DNA of 64,000 nucleotides from Geobacillus sp. 46C-IIa (GCF_014679505.1 NZ_CP061474.1:3400001-3464000), one strand, 5' to 3'. Positions 43,487-52,949 are shown, counted from the stretch's first letter. Made by a program: numbers and translations. The notes: generated by a model from the letters alone, not told the origin.

Positions 43487-44659
43487 ATGAAAGTCGTGAT
43501 TGCCCCGGATTCGTTTAAAGAAAGCCTTTCTGCGCTCGAAGTCGCTGAGGCGGTCGAACGCGGATTTCGGACGGTGTTTCCGGAAGCTGAATACGTGAAA
43601 GTGCCGATGGCCGACGGCGGAGAAGGGACTGTGCAGTCGCTCGTTGACGCGACCGGTGGCCGCATCGTGGAAGTCAAAGTGACCGGTCCGCTCGGCGAGC
43701 CGGTGTTGGCGTTTTTCGGCTTGCTTGGTGACGGGAAGACAGCCGTGATTGAGATGGCGGCCGCCTCAGGACTGCATCTTGTCCCGCGCGACCGGCGCAA
43801 TCCGTTGGTGACGACGACACGAGGGACAGGGGAACTGATCCGCGCCGCGCTTGACGCTGGCGCCACCCATCTGATCATCGGCCTCGGCGGCAGCGCGACA
43901 AACGACGGCGGCGCCGGCATGGTGCAGGCGCTTGGCGGGCGGCTTTTAGACCGCGACGGCCGCGACATCCGTTCAGGCGGCGGGGCGCTCGCCGACTTGC
44001 AGGCAATCGACCTTTCCGGACTCGATCCGCGCCTCAAGAGCGTCCGCATTGATGTGGCCTGCGACGTCGACAACCCGTTGACCGGTCCAAAAGGGGCGGC
44101 GGCTATTTTCGGGCCGCAAAAAGGGGCGACACCGGACATGGTGGCGATCCTCGACCGAAACTTAGCCCATTACGCCGACGTGATCCACCGCGAACTCGGC
44201 AAACAAGTGGGCGACATCCCGGGTGCAGGCGCGGCTGGCGGCTTAGGAGCGGGGTTGCTTGCGTTTCTTCCGGCCGAATTAAAGCGCGGTGTTGATATTG
44301 TGATCGAAACGGTCCAGCTCGCCGAGCGCGTCAAAGGGGCGGACTTAGTCATCACCGGCGAAGGGCGAATCGACGGACAGACGGTATTTGGCAAAACGCC
44401 GATTGGCGTGGCCAAGACAGCGAAGCGGTTCGGCGTCCCAGTCATCGGCATCGCCGGGTCGCTGGGCGACGATAGTGCGGCCGTATTGGATCACGGCATT
44501 GACGCGCTATTTACGATCGTTCCGGGCGTCGTGTCGCTTGAAAAAGCATTAAAGGATGCGGAATATTATTTGTCACAAGCAGCGAGGCACATTGCTTCCG
44601 TTTATCGACTCGGTCAAATGGAAGGGACTTTTTCCCGTAGAAGAGAGAAAAGTTTTTAA
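43487..44659 (+). CDS. glxK: Glycerate kinase
   Basis: A 390-residue glycerate kinase of the GarK/GlxK family, which phosphorylates D-glycerate (usually to 2-phosphoglycerate). Seen: N-terminal VVIAPDSFKESLSALE, PMADGGEGTVQ, the Gly-rich IIGLGGSATNDGGAGM, and the ATP-site segment DLVITGEGRIDGQT. GGAGGAGGG precedes ATG 43487. The last residues (MEGTFSRRREKSF) look divergent, so the C-terminus may be slightly extended. It is followed 73 bases later by a transporter gene. Confidence 0.93.
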   Translation: MKVVIAPDSFKESLSALEVAEAVERGFRTVFPEAEYVKVPMADGGEGTVQSLVDATGGRIVEVKVTGPLGEPVLAFFGLLGDGKTAVIEMAAASGLHLVPRDRRNPLVTTTRGTGELIRAALDAGATHLIIGLGGSATNDGGAGMVQALGGRLLDRDGRDIRSGGGALADLQAIDLSGLDPRLKSVRIDVACDVDNPLTGPKGAAAIFGPQKGATPDMVAILDRNLAHYADVIHRELGKQVGDIPGAGAAGGLGAGLLAFLPAELKRGVDIVIETVQLAERVKGADLVITGEGRIDGQTVFGKTPIGVAKTAKRFGVPVIGIAGSLGDDSAAVLDHGIDALFTIVPGVVSLEKALKDAEYYLSQAARHIASVYRLGQMEGTFSRRREKSF

Positions 44660-44732
44660 CAAGTATAATGACGAAAAAATAAAAATACTTTATAATAAAA
44701 CTTGTATTACAAAAACAGAAAGGGGATGGATG

Positions 44733-46205
44733 ATGGAAAAATGGGTGGAAACGGTCAGCAATCTTGTTTGGAGTCCAGCGTTGATTATCCTTTGTCTTGT
44801 TGTGGGCTTGTTTTTTTCACTATCGACTCGTTTTTTGCAGCTTCGGCATTTTGCCGAGATGATCAGGCAAATGTTTCGCGGTAAAAGTTCGGATGAAGGA
44901 ATTTCATCATTTCAAGCGCTTTCATTGGCGCTCTCCGGTCGTGTCGGCACCGGGAACATCGCTGGGGTGGCGACGGCCATCGCTTATGGTGGTCCGGGTG
45001 CGGTGTTTTGGATGTGGCTCATCGCCTTCGTCGGAGCCGGTTCGGCGTTCGCTGAAGCGGCGTTGGCTCAAGTGTACAAGACGAAACAAGACGGTCAGTT
45101 TCGCGGCGGCCCCGCCTATTATATTGAAAAAGGGTTGAAATGGAAATGGTATGCCGCGCTGTTTGCTGTCGTCACTGTATTGGCGACCGGCGTCCTTCTT
45201 CCGGGTGTTCAGGCCAACAGCATTGCTGAGGGGATGAAAAACGCCTTTTCAATTCATCCAGCAGTCTCAGGAATCGGGATTGTCATTTTGGTGGGTATCA
45301 TCATTATAGGTGGTGTAAGGCGCATCGCTCGAACGGCTGAATTCATTGTACCGTTTATGGCCATCGGCTATATTTTAATGGCACTTATTATTATCTTGGT
45401 CAATATAGGAAAAGTACCAGAAGTGTTTAGTTTAATTTTCCGCAGTGCATTCGGTGCTGATGCCGCGTTCGGAGGCATTTTAGGAGCGGCTATCTCTTGG
45501 GGGGTTAAGCGTGGTATCTACTCTAACGAAGCAGGGCAAGGGACGGCTCCGCACGCAGCGGCAGCAGCTGAGGTGTCGCACCCGGCGAAGCAAGGTCTCG
45601 TTCAAGCGTTTTCGATCTATATTGACACTTGGTTTGTTTGTTCGGCGACGGCCTTTATGATTTTAATGACGGGCATGTATAATGTGACGCCAGAAGGAAA
45701 AGCGCCGATTGTGCAAACTCTTGGCGACGTAGAGCCTGGCCCGACCTACACACAAAAGGCAGTTGAAACCGTTTTCCCTGATCTTGGTGCACCGTTTGTC
45801 GCCGTTGCTTTGTTCTTCTTTGCCTTTACAACGATCATGGCCTACTACTATATGGCTGAGACAAATCTCACGTACCTAGGACGGCTACTGAAGTGGAAAA
45901 ATATCCGGACATTTCAGTTTGCTTTGAAGATCGTCATGCTGGCTGTTGTTTTCTATGGTTCTGTCAAAACAGCAAGCCTCGCTTGGATGCTCGGCGATAT
46001 CGGAGTAGGGAGCATGGCATGGCTAAACTTGGTCGCCATCCTGCTGTTGGCCAAACCGGCACTCAAAGTGTTAAAAGACTACGAACAGCAGAAAAAAGAG
46101 GGGAAAGATCCCGTGTTTGACCCGGTGAAACTCGGCATTGAAGGTGCTGATTTTTGGGAGTACGATTACAAGGAGCGGGAAACAAAAGCGGTAAGCGGAA
46201 AATAG
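44733..46205 (+). CDS. Alanine/glycine:cation symporter (AGCS family)
   Basis: A 490-residue transporter of the AGCS family, which imports alanine or glycine with Na+ or H+. Signatures: LSGRVGTGNIAGVATAIAYGGPGA, GAGSAFAEAALAQVYK, and ISWGVKRGIYSNEAGQGTAPHAAAAAE, with 10-11 likely membrane segments. Similar to AlsT of B. subtilis. ATG 44733 (7 bases after AAAGGGG) is preferred; ATG 44730 is possible. The ion and exact substrate are not readable from sequence. Confidence 0.93.
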   Translation: MEKWVETVSNLVWSPALIILCLVVGLFFSLSTRFLQLRHFAEMIRQMFRGKSSDEGISSFQALSLALSGRVGTGNIAGVATAIAYGGPGAVFWMWLIAFVGAGSAFAEAALAQVYKTKQDGQFRGGPAYYIEKGLKWKWYAALFAVVTVLATGVLLPGVQANSIAEGMKNAFSIHPAVSGIGIVILVGIIIIGGVRRIARTAEFIVPFMAIGYILMALIIILVNIGKVPEVFSLIFRSAFGADAAFGGILGAAISWGVKRGIYSNEAGQGTAPHAAAAAEVSHPAKQGLVQAFSIYIDTWFVCSATAFMILMTGMYNVTPEGKAPIVQTLGDVEPGPTYTQKAVETVFPDLGAPFVAVALFFFAFTTIMAYYYMAETNLTYLGRLLKWKNIRTFQFALKIVMLAVVFYGSVKTASLAWMLGDIGVGSMAWLNLVAILLLAKPALKVLKDYEQQKKEGKDPVFDPVKLGIEGADFWEYDYKERETKAVSGK

Positions 46206-46402
46206 ATAAAGCCCTCTTTTGGCCGTTCTGAAGACCGATTACCACTAGCTTTCAGGTGAAAGGAAAAGCATATGGTTATTTTGTAAAACTGTTATGTTGA
46301 GCCGCATGGTTCTATTATTTCTTTGCGATAGATGAAAATAGGAAAAGGTGTCCTTAGGACAATGAAGTGTCCCCTGTCAAGTAGACAGGAATAAAAAAAC
46401 AC

Positions 46403-46600
46403 TTAAGCAACCTGAGTTTTATATTCATAAGAACTCAGGTTGTTTAATTTCTTTTGGAAACGTTCGTGGTTATAGAAATGAATATATTGGTGTACGGCAT
46501 CCTTCACCTCTTCGGCTGTGCGAAACGAGTACAGATGGAAACACTCAGCCTTGAAATGACTAAAAAAGTTTTCTACACAGGCATTGTCCAAACAGTCTCC
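46403..46600 (-). pseudogene. IS3-family transposase OrfB, C-terminal fragment
   Basis: About 65 residues resembling the end of IS3/IS150 transposases: DNACVENFFSHFKAE with the last catalytic Glu region, then HQYIHFYNHERFQKKLNNLS. The upstream D and D residues are missing. Confidence 0.85.
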
Positions 46601-46910
46601 TTTCCTACCTTTAACATCTCTACTTCCGCTTCCAGACGCTTGATTTTCGTTTCAGGATCTTCTAGACGAGTTTTCGGTCTTCCTTTGCTTGGTCCTTTCG
46701 CCTTTCCTTGTTTTTCCTCCAGCCCCTGTATTCCTTCTTGTTCTTAGCGTTTTACCCATCGACGCACCATAGAAAGGGCAATCACTAATTCTTTCGCCAC
46801 GATTTTATAGCCCATGCCCTCGTTCCCTCGTTGGAATATAAATCCACGGCTTTTAGTTTAAATTCCACATCATATGTTTTCCGTATTTTTCCTATAGAAA
46901 ACTCCCCTCC
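46601..46910 (-). pseudogene. IS3-family transposase OrfA remnant
   Basis: Read on the minus strand in pieces: a helix-turn-helix start (RKTYDVEFKLKAVDLYSNEG), then after a frame change VAKELVIALSMVRRWVKR, a stop codon, and EQEGIQGLEEKQGK...RLEAEVEMLK, the leucine-zipper-like end. The frameshift comes from an 8-base duplication and the stop from a single codon. Confidence 0.75.
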
Positions 46911-47022
46911 ATAGTAAACAGAATAGTGGACTTTCTTTTTCTGTCTACTATAAGGGGATCATATCACAACGGGACACCTTTTTTCTTATATTGAAATCGA
47001 TTTGTTAAGGGAGGCAAGTTGT

Positions 47023-47985
47023 TCAATTATTCGTCCGCGGCCAAGAGGCAATGGCTTCAAGCGCACCGCGAACCGCAAACCGGCCGAGCTGGTGCGGCAA
47101 AATGAAATGGTCGCCTTGGCGGATCGGGTATGTCCGCCCGCCGCAAGCGAGCTCGCCCTCCCCTTGGAGGACGCTGACGATGAGAAACGGCTTCGTCTGC
47201 TCCCACTCAGCTTCGCCGCGGACGTCCCACTTTTGGACGCCAAAGTAGTCGCCTTCCACAAAGGTCGTCACAGTCGCGCCAGGCATGTCGGCGACATGGG
47301 GATGGACATCGGTGTCGCGGTGCGGGACAGTGGTGACGTCAATTGCCTTCTCCAAGTGGAGTCCCCGCTTCCGCCCTTGGCTGTCGATGCGGTCGTAATC
47401 GTAGACGCGGTAAGTCGTATCAGAGCTTTGCTGCGTCTCAAGGACAAGCGTCCCTTCGCAAAGGGCGTGGATCGTGCCGCTTGGGACATAGAAGAAGTCG
47501 CCAGGGTGAATCGGCACTTTCCGCAGCAAACGATCCCATTCTCCCGCCTCCATCATGGCGCGCAGCTCTTCTTTCGTTTTGGCATGATGGCCGTAAATCA
47601 ACTGGGCGCCTGGCTTGCAGTCGATAATGTACCAGCATTCTGTCTTACCGAGCTCCCCGCCTTCGTGCGTTTTTGCGTATTCATCGTCGGGATGGACTTG
47701 AACGGACAAGTCGGCGTTGGCGTCTAAAATTTTCGTCAGCAACGGAAAGCGATCGGATGGAAAATGGCCGAACAAGTCGCGGCGCTCCTCCCATAGCTGT
47801 CCAAGCGTCATCCCTTGAAACGGCCCGCGGGCGACGACTGTTTGCCCGTGCGGATGGGCCGATACGGCCCAACATTCCCCTGTTTGTGATGACGGGATAT
47901 CATAGCTGAACCGTTCGGCGAGCTTCGTGCCGCCCCAAATGCGTTCTTGAAAGACAGGAGTGAGAAAAATCGGTTCTTGATGCAT
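47023..47985 (-). CDS. manA: Mannose-6-phosphate isomerase, class I
   Basis: ManA interconverts mannose-6-phosphate and fructose-6-phosphate using zinc. The 320-residue cupin-fold protein has the zinc ligands in VQVHPDDEYAK and KTECWYII, later HPGDFFYVPSGTIHAL (another ligand), and a C-terminal cupin half. This is the shorter Bacillus form (about 315-320). GGGGGG lies close ahead of ATG 47985. No terminator is evident. Confidence 0.95.
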   Translation of the reverse strand: MHQEPIFLTPVFQERIWGGTKLAERFSYDIPSSQTGECWAVSAHPHGQTVVARGPFQGMTLGQLWEERRDLFGHFPSDRFPLLTKILDANADLSVQVHPDDEYAKTHEGGELGKTECWYIIDCKPGAQLIYGHHAKTKEELRAMMEAGEWDRLLRKVPIHPGDFFYVPSGTIHALCEGTLVLETQQSSDTTYRVYDYDRIDSQGRKRGLHLEKAIDVTTVPHRDTDVHPHVADMPGATVTTFVEGDYFGVQKWDVRGEAEWEQTKPFLIVSVLQGEGELACGGRTYPIRQGDHFILPHQLGRFAVRGALEAIASWPRTNN

Positions 47986-48139
47986 ATCGTTCCCCCCAAA
48001 ACAGTAGAAATTACGGTGATTCTGCTTTCATCTTACCATGAAATACACCGTCGGAAAACGAAAATGATGAGGGGAAACGAACATACGATCCCCCTCATCA
48101 GGAAAAAATGAACATTTTGCGCTTACAGGCGGCCGCGCA

Positions 48140-49666
48140 TCAAGGCGATTCATCGAGTTCAATGCGCTTCAACGGCTGCTTCGCCGGGCCTTCGACGACA
48201 TCACCATCGATCGAAAAGCGCGAGCCATGGCAAGGACAGTCCCACGTCCGGTCGCCGCTGTTCCATTCGAGTTCACAGCCCATATGGGTGCACGTCGTGT
48301 CGACGACATAGAGCGTCCCCGCTTCGTCTTTGTAAGCGCCGGCCCGTTTTCCATTGACCGAGACGACCGCCCCCTCACCGCGCGCCAAGTCTTGCGGCCG
48401 GCGGACGGCCGGCTCGATTTTGCCAGCCAATAAATGTTTGGCGACATCAAGGTTTGTCGTGAAAAACTGCTTCACACTCGGGTCAGCGTAAAAGCGCGAC
48501 GGGGAGTACAAGTCGCGATATGGGTTGTCGCGGCCGAGAATGAGGTCAGACAGCAACATCCCTGCGGCGGTTCCGTTCGTCATCCCCCACTTTCGGTATC
48601 CTGTCGCGACATAAATGTTTGGCGCATCGGCGGTCATCGGTCCGATATATGGCACTTTATCAAGCGTCGTCAAGTCTTGGGCCGACCAGCGGTAACGGAT
48701 GTCTTTCACCGTAAACAGCTGTGAGGCAAACGAGGAAAGCGCCTCATAATGGCGCATCGTCGGCACCCCTTGGCCGGTTTTATGGTTTTCCCCGCCGATG
48801 AGAATAAGCGTCTCGCCGTTCGCCGTCGCGGAACGGACCGAGCGCTTCGGGTCGTCGGCGCTTAAATACATACCGCCCGGATACGGCTCGGCAGTCGTCA
48901 CTCCTAATACGTATGACCGTTCAGCATACATGCGGGAAAAGTAAAACCCGCCGTCATAAAACGGAAAGTGGGAGCAGACGGCGACATGGTCGCATTCAAC
49001 CCGCTTTTTGTCGCGCGTCACGACAGACAGCCGTTCCCCTTGCTCGATGTCGGCAACCGGCGTGTATTCGTAAACGGCGCCCCCCGCCTGTGTCATGGCA
49101 TCGACAAGTTTGACTAAATATTTGAGCGGATGGAACTGGGCTTGCCGCCTCATCACAACCGCCGCTTTCACCGACAGCGGGAGCGGGATCGACTCAACGA
49201 AAGCGCCGTCGATGCCGAGCCGTTCGTACGCCTCCCACTCTTTCACTAATTTTTGGAATGAAGAGGAAGATGTCGTATAAATGTAGGCGTCCTGTTCGCA
49301 AAAGTCGCAGTCGATCCGGTGCTGTTCAACCGTGCGGCGGATGAAGCCGAGTGCATCCATGCAGGTGTCATAATAAAGGCGTGCCTTCTCGACGCCGAAA
49401 TGGTTGAGGAATTCATCGTATACGAGATCGTGCTGGGCGGTAATTTTCGCCGTCGTGTGGCCCGTCGTCCCGTTGAGCAGCCGGTCGGCTTCAAGCAGAG
49501 CAACACGCGCTCCTTGCGTCGCCAGCAAATAAGCGGTCGTGATGCCGGAAATGCCGCCGCCGACGACCGTGACATCGACGGAAACGTCTTCATCAAGCTT
49601 CGGAAAAGACGGAAGCGGGACGGAATCGCGCCAATATGGTTCAACAGTAGAAGGGAGGGATGACAT
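48140..49666 (-). CDS. FAD oxidoreductase with C-terminal Rieske domain
   Basis: A 508-residue protein combining a DAO-type FAD domain (DVTVVGGGISGITTAYLLA with GxGxxG near residue 30) and, in the last 80 residues, a Rieske 2Fe-2S domain with CTHMGC and CPCHGS supplying the Cys-His and Cys-His ligands. It resembles B. subtilis YhfW. The substrate is unknown. AAGGAGG is placed well before ATG 49666; the frame extends far upstream through a non-coding divergent promoter region. Transcribed away from the repeat-bearing gene. Confidence 0.9.
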   Translation of the reverse strand: MSSLPSTVEPYWRDSVPLPSFPKLDEDVSVDVTVVGGGISGITTAYLLATQGARVALLEADRLLNGTTGHTTAKITAQHDLVYDEFLNHFGVEKARLYYDTCMDALGFIRRTVEQHRIDCDFCEQDAYIYTTSSSSFQKLVKEWEAYERLGIDGAFVESIPLPLSVKAAVVMRRQAQFHPLKYLVKLVDAMTQAGGAVYEYTPVADIEQGERLSVVTRDKKRVECDHVAVCSHFPFYDGGFYFSRMYAERSYVLGVTTAEPYPGGMYLSADDPKRSVRSATANGETLILIGGENHKTGQGVPTMRHYEALSSFASQLFTVKDIRYRWSAQDLTTLDKVPYIGPMTADAPNIYVATGYRKWGMTNGTAAGMLLSDLILGRDNPYRDLYSPSRFYADPSVKQFFTTNLDVAKHLLAGKIEPAVRRPQDLARGEGAVVSVNGKRAGAYKDEAGTLYVVDTTCTHMGCELEWNSGDRTWDCPCHGSRFSIDGDVVEGPAKQPLKRIELDESP

Positions 49667-49850
49667 ATGTATGCCTCCTTGTATGCCAATATTGTTTTCT
49701 GTAGTTTGCTCTTTGCCATGGCTGGTTATTCCATAGATCCACAACCGTTTTCTTTTTTTGGCAACCGTCCGCAAGGAGAATGAAAGATGATACAATAGAA
49801 ATGGAGAGACAAGACTGTTTTGCAAAAATAATGTTAAAGGAAGATCAGGA

Positions 49851-51239
49851 ATGAATAAATATACAAATTCGTTCCATGAACGCGCCAACGCGATGGTGGA
49901 CAGCTTGATTTTGGAGCATTACAGCTTGAGCGAGCTCAACTTTGAGACGGTCAGCCATTACCGGGAGCGGTTCGCTCGCGTAAAGCCGGGCCATCCGTGG
50001 AACGGGCTTGAGACAAAAGAATTTTTATACAAAATCGGCGCATGGGGCAAGCTGCGCGACAGCAGCAAAGAAGGGCTGACGCTCGCCGGCTTATTGATGT
50101 TCAGTGAGGAGCGGATCATTACCGAGGTGCTGCCGCAATACTTTTTAGAGTACCGGGAGCACGCCGATGCGAACGGAACGGGGTGGACGAAGCGGTTCAC
50201 TTCGCAGGACGGGACATGGTCCGGCAACGTGTATGACTTTTATTTCCGTGTGCTTGCTGAGCTGGAACGCCACGTTTGGTCGGATGAAGGGCGCATTGTG
50301 CTCGGTGAGGCGCTGGTGAATGCGCTTGTTCACGCTGACTACGGGGAAGAAGGAGGAATTGCCGTCGAAAAAGAAGACGGGGCGTTTCGCTTTGCTAATC
50401 CCGGCCGATTCCGCATTCCGGTTGAGGCGGCGATGGCCGGACAAATGAGCAATTTGCGCAATCCGAACGTCTTTAAAATGTTTTTATTGATCGATGTATG
50501 CAAGCGGGCGGGATCCGGCTTAAAACGAATGCATGATGTGCAGGAACAGGCGCTTGTCCAGCCCGTCGACATCTCGCAACAAACGAATCCGGATCGTACG
50601 ATCGTTACGTTATGTCCGTTGTTGTTTCCAGCTGAGGTGGGCGCGACGATTGAAACAGAAACAGATAAGCCATTGCAACAGCCTGAACAAGAATGGACGG
50701 AACAAGATGATCGATGGACCGAGGAGAGCTTCGTAAATAACGAACCTAACTCCGTAAATATAGGCGCAAGCTCCGTTATTAATGAACCGAACTCCATAAA
50801 TAACGTTTGCAACTCCGTTAATAGCAGGGTGAACTCCGTAAAAAAATCCGCCAACTCCATAACTAAACGAGATAAGTCCGTAAATAACGAACCTAACTCC
50901 GTAAACAAACAGTCCGACTCCGGTAATAGTGAAATGAACGTTCATGAGCTAGGTGGAGGAGAGGAAGAGGAGAGGATCGATGAGCGGTTATGGAAGATGG
51001 CGGAATTGGCGCGCCGAAAAAAGCGGCTGGCTCCAGCGGTGATGGAAGAGATAATCGTCCGTTTATGCTGCGAACAGCCGCTGCGGCTGAAGGAGCTAGC
51101 GGCGCTGCTCGAACGGACGCCGGACGGGTTGCGCAACAACTATTTAGGGAAACTATTAGAAGAAGGAAAAATTCGTCTGAAATACCCCGATCAGCCAAAC
51201 CACCCGCGCCAAGCGTATATTGGGACGGGAAAATCATGA
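49851..51239 (+). CDS. HATPase_c_4-type regulator with tandem 7-residue repeats
   Basis: A 462-residue protein whose first 260 residues match the COG2865 group (RecG-like putative regulators): LTLAGLLMFSEERII, then LGEALVNALVHADYGEEGG, the Asn of a GHKL-like ATP fold. The N-terminal AlbA/Schlafen-type domain usual in this group is not evident. Residues 295-364 are ten tandem heptads of the form [VI]N-x-x-x-N-S encoded by 21-base repeats (50733-50942). A helical C-terminal part (MEEIIVRLCCEQPLRLKELAALLERTPDGLRNNYL) looks like a winged helix. Function is unknown; DNA-linked regulation is a family-level guess. Confidence 0.8.
   Translation: MNKYTNSFHERANAMVDSLILEHYSLSELNFETVSHYRERFARVKPGHPWNGLETKEFLYKIGAWGKLRDSSKEGLTLAGLLMFSEERIITEVLPQYFLEYREHADANGTGWTKRFTSQDGTWSGNVYDFYFRVLAELERHVWSDEGRIVLGEALVNALVHADYGEEGGIAVEKEDGAFRFANPGRFRIPVEAAMAGQMSNLRNPNVFKMFLLIDVCKRAGSGLKRMHDVQEQALVQPVDISQQTNPDRTIVTLCPLLFPAEVGATIETETDKPLQQPEQEWTEQDDRWTEESFVNNEPNSVNIGASSVINEPNSINNVCNSVNSRVNSVKKSANSITKRDKSVNNEPNSVNKQSDSGNSEMNVHELGGGEEEERIDERLWKMAELARRKKRLAPAVMEEIIVRLCCEQPLRLKELAALLERTPDGLRNNYLGKLLEEGKIRLKYPDQPNHPRQAYIGTGKS
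50733..50942 (+). repeat. Ten in-frame 21-bp tandem repeats
   Basis: Ten 21-base units, most ending AACTCC, TACTCC or similar followed by GTAAATA or ATAAATA. The encoded heptads are VNNEPNS, VNIGASS, VINEPNS, INNVCNS, VNSRVNS, VKKSANS, ITKRDKS, VNNEPNS, VNKQSDS and GNSEMNV. Units 1 and 8 are identical at protein level and nearly identical in DNA, so the array probably grew by unequal exchange. Confidence 0.9.
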
Positions 51240-51270
51240 TGTTGTCAGTTATGCATGTAAACAAAAGGAA

Positions 51271-51298
51271 AAGGGTGTCCAACGCTGGACACCCTTTT
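51271..51298 (+). terminator. Terminator after the repeat-bearing gene
   Basis: AAGGGTGTCC (51271-51280) pairs perfectly with GGACACCCTT (51287-51296), followed by TT. It belongs to a family of similar hairpins in this half of the window. Confidence 0.85.
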
Positions 51299-51370
51299 GA
51301 CATCGATTCATTTATCACCTTGAACCGCGAAGCCCCCGCTTCTCATCCGTGGGCGCAGGCGGGAGGGCGT

Positions 51371-51988
51371 TCAACCAGCCTGCTTTTTCTCTTGCCTGCG
51401 GTATTGGCGGCGGTGCATTCCTTTAGCGAAGTACACCGCCGTCAGCAACAACAACCAGGCGGGACCGACGATCAAGGCGATGCGCGTATCCGGGAAATAC
51501 GCTATGAGAGCGATGACGCCAATCAAGAAGGCAAGCGATAGATAAGAACTGTACGGGTAAATGGCAGTTTAAACGCTAGTCGTTTCACTTGCTCTGCGCT
51601 AAGCTGCTTACGGAACTTCAGCTGGGAAAGCAAGATGATCGCCCATGTCCAAATGGCGCCGAATGTCGCGACACTTGTCACCCATTGGAACACTTTTTCT
51701 GATACGTAGTTCAAATAAACACCGGCGAGCGGCTCTAAATAGTTATGTGCGTAACGGCTAAACGAATTGGCAACCGGATGTTCGACCGCCATTTCGCCTA
51801 ATGCGTGCATGATAAAAAACATAATGGCACCGCTGACTCCATAGCCAAGCAAAATTGCCGACCCGGCCATTTCGATGGCGGATGCCGACCCAAGGAACAA
51901 GCCGACGCCGATCGTCGCGCCGAGCGACATGAGCGAAATATTGGCGTTCTTCCAATTCCCGCTGCAATTGCGGCTGCTTTTGCTTCAT
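51371..51988 (-). pseudogene. Amino-acid permease (APC family), decayed
   Basis: The start (ATG 51988, with GGGAGGAG upstream) gives MKQKQPQLQREL, then a one-base insertion shifts frame; the next frame reads NISLMSLGATIGVGLFLGSA, typical of GABA/proline-type permeases. After GEMAVEHPVANSFSRYAHNYLEPLAG it jumps to the late segment VFQWVTSVATFGAIWTWAII, so about six central membrane segments are deleted. A second frameshift after KLPF leads to the normal C-terminus (SYLSLAFLIGVIALIAYFPD) ending at 51371. Clearly non-functional. Confidence 0.88.
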
Positions 51989-52208
51989 CCCGTTCTCCTC
52001 CCTAGCAGTTAATAATAAATAACATTTTTTAAAAAAGTATTATTAATGCGCTTGCAATATAATACTAATCGATATAACGATGGTTTTTAAATGAACAATG
52101 TTTCCAAAATGTTATTTATAAAATAGCCGGAATAGTATTTAAAAACAAGGGAATTGCCTTATTGTCTTCTATTTTGTACAATGGGAAACGCAAAATGAGC
52201 GGAACGGA

Positions 52209-52949
52209 ATGAAGGTGATGCTGGTGGAAGAACGGGAAGTGAAAGCATTTCTCGAACAGTTGCAGCAGGAAGGATTGCTCACCGAGCAAACGCGTCCGGC
52301 TTGGGAAATGATTTTGCCAAAGCGGCTCAAACGGATGTATGACGTGCTGAACGAGCGCACACGCTATATTACCGTCTTGATGGAAGCGGTGGATGATCCG
52401 CATAACCAAGCAGCGGTGTTGCGGACAGCCGAGGCGTTTGGCGTTCAAGATGTCCATATCGTCACTGGGAAGGCGCCGTTTTCGCCGAACCGGCTCGTGA
52501 CGCGCTATGCTGACCAATGGCTGACGCTCCACCGGAAACCGGATATCGAAACAGCCATCGGCGACTTGAAGCGGCAAGGGTACCAAGTATACGCGAGCTA
52601 TCTCGGCGAAGGGGCGATTCCGCTTTCCGATCTAAATGTTTCTAAGCCGACGGTGCTATTGTTCGGCAACGAACATAGCGGTGTATCGGAGGAGGCGCTC
52701 TGCTTGGCGGACGGGACGTTCATCATCCCGATGTACGGCTTTGTCCAAAGTTTTAACATTTCCGTCGCCGCGGCATTGGCGCTGTATGATGTCACTGAAC
52801 GGGCGCGCCGCCAAGCGGGAAAACGCTATTATTTGTCACTTGAAGAGAGAAAGGCGCTGTACGAACAATGGATGTGGCAGACATTGCATCCGCGCGTCCG
52901 CAAACAATTGGAGCGGAAAGGATATACAGGGCAACCAGAAGGGAGGTAA
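52209..52949 (+). CDS. trmH: tRNA (guanosine-2'-O)-methyltransferase TrmH
   Basis: A SpoU-class SPOUT methyltransferase that methylates the 2'-hydroxyl of G18 in tRNA. Seen in 246 residues: the motif-1 segment DDPHNQAAVLRTAEAFG, motif 2 VLLFGNEHSGVSEEAL, and motif 3 IPMYGFVQSFNISVAAALALYDV, which together favour TrmH over RlmB. The start is uncertain: ATG 52209, ATG 52218 and a nearby GTG all have weak sites. Followed by a terminator. Confidence 0.87.
   Translation: MKVMLVEEREVKAFLEQLQQEGLLTEQTRPAWEMILPKRLKRMYDVLNERTRYITVLMEAVDDPHNQAAVLRTAEAFGVQDVHIVTGKAPFSPNRLVTRYADQWLTLHRKPDIETAIGDLKRQGYQVYASYLGEGAIPLSDLNVSKPTVLLFGNEHSGVSEEALCLADGTFIIPMYGFVQSFNISVAAALALYDVTERARRQAGKRYYLSLEERKALYEQWMWQTLHPRVRKQLERKGYTGQPEGR

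Larger units (their letters stand above)
46368..46961 (-). mobile_element. Decayed IS3-family (IS150-like) insertion sequence
   Basis: The ends are imperfect inverted repeats: TGTCCCCTGTCAAGTAGACAG (46368-46388) against TGATCCCCTTATAGTAGACAG read from 46961 leftward. Inside, on the minus strand, lies an orfA remnant starting RKTYDVEFKLKAVDLY and broken by an 8-base tandem duplication (CCCTCGTT twice near 46819-46834) and a stop, followed by a C-terminal orfB fragment. The middle of orfB, with most of the DDE catalytic centre, is deleted, so the element is dead. No target duplication was found. Confidence 0.8.

Noticed and set aside
50339..50945. Long minus-strand frames opposite the repeat-bearing gene
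   Set aside because: They are open because the 21-base unit keeps every frame open; no ribosome binding site or homology supports them. The leucine-heptad pattern is a by-product of the repeat.
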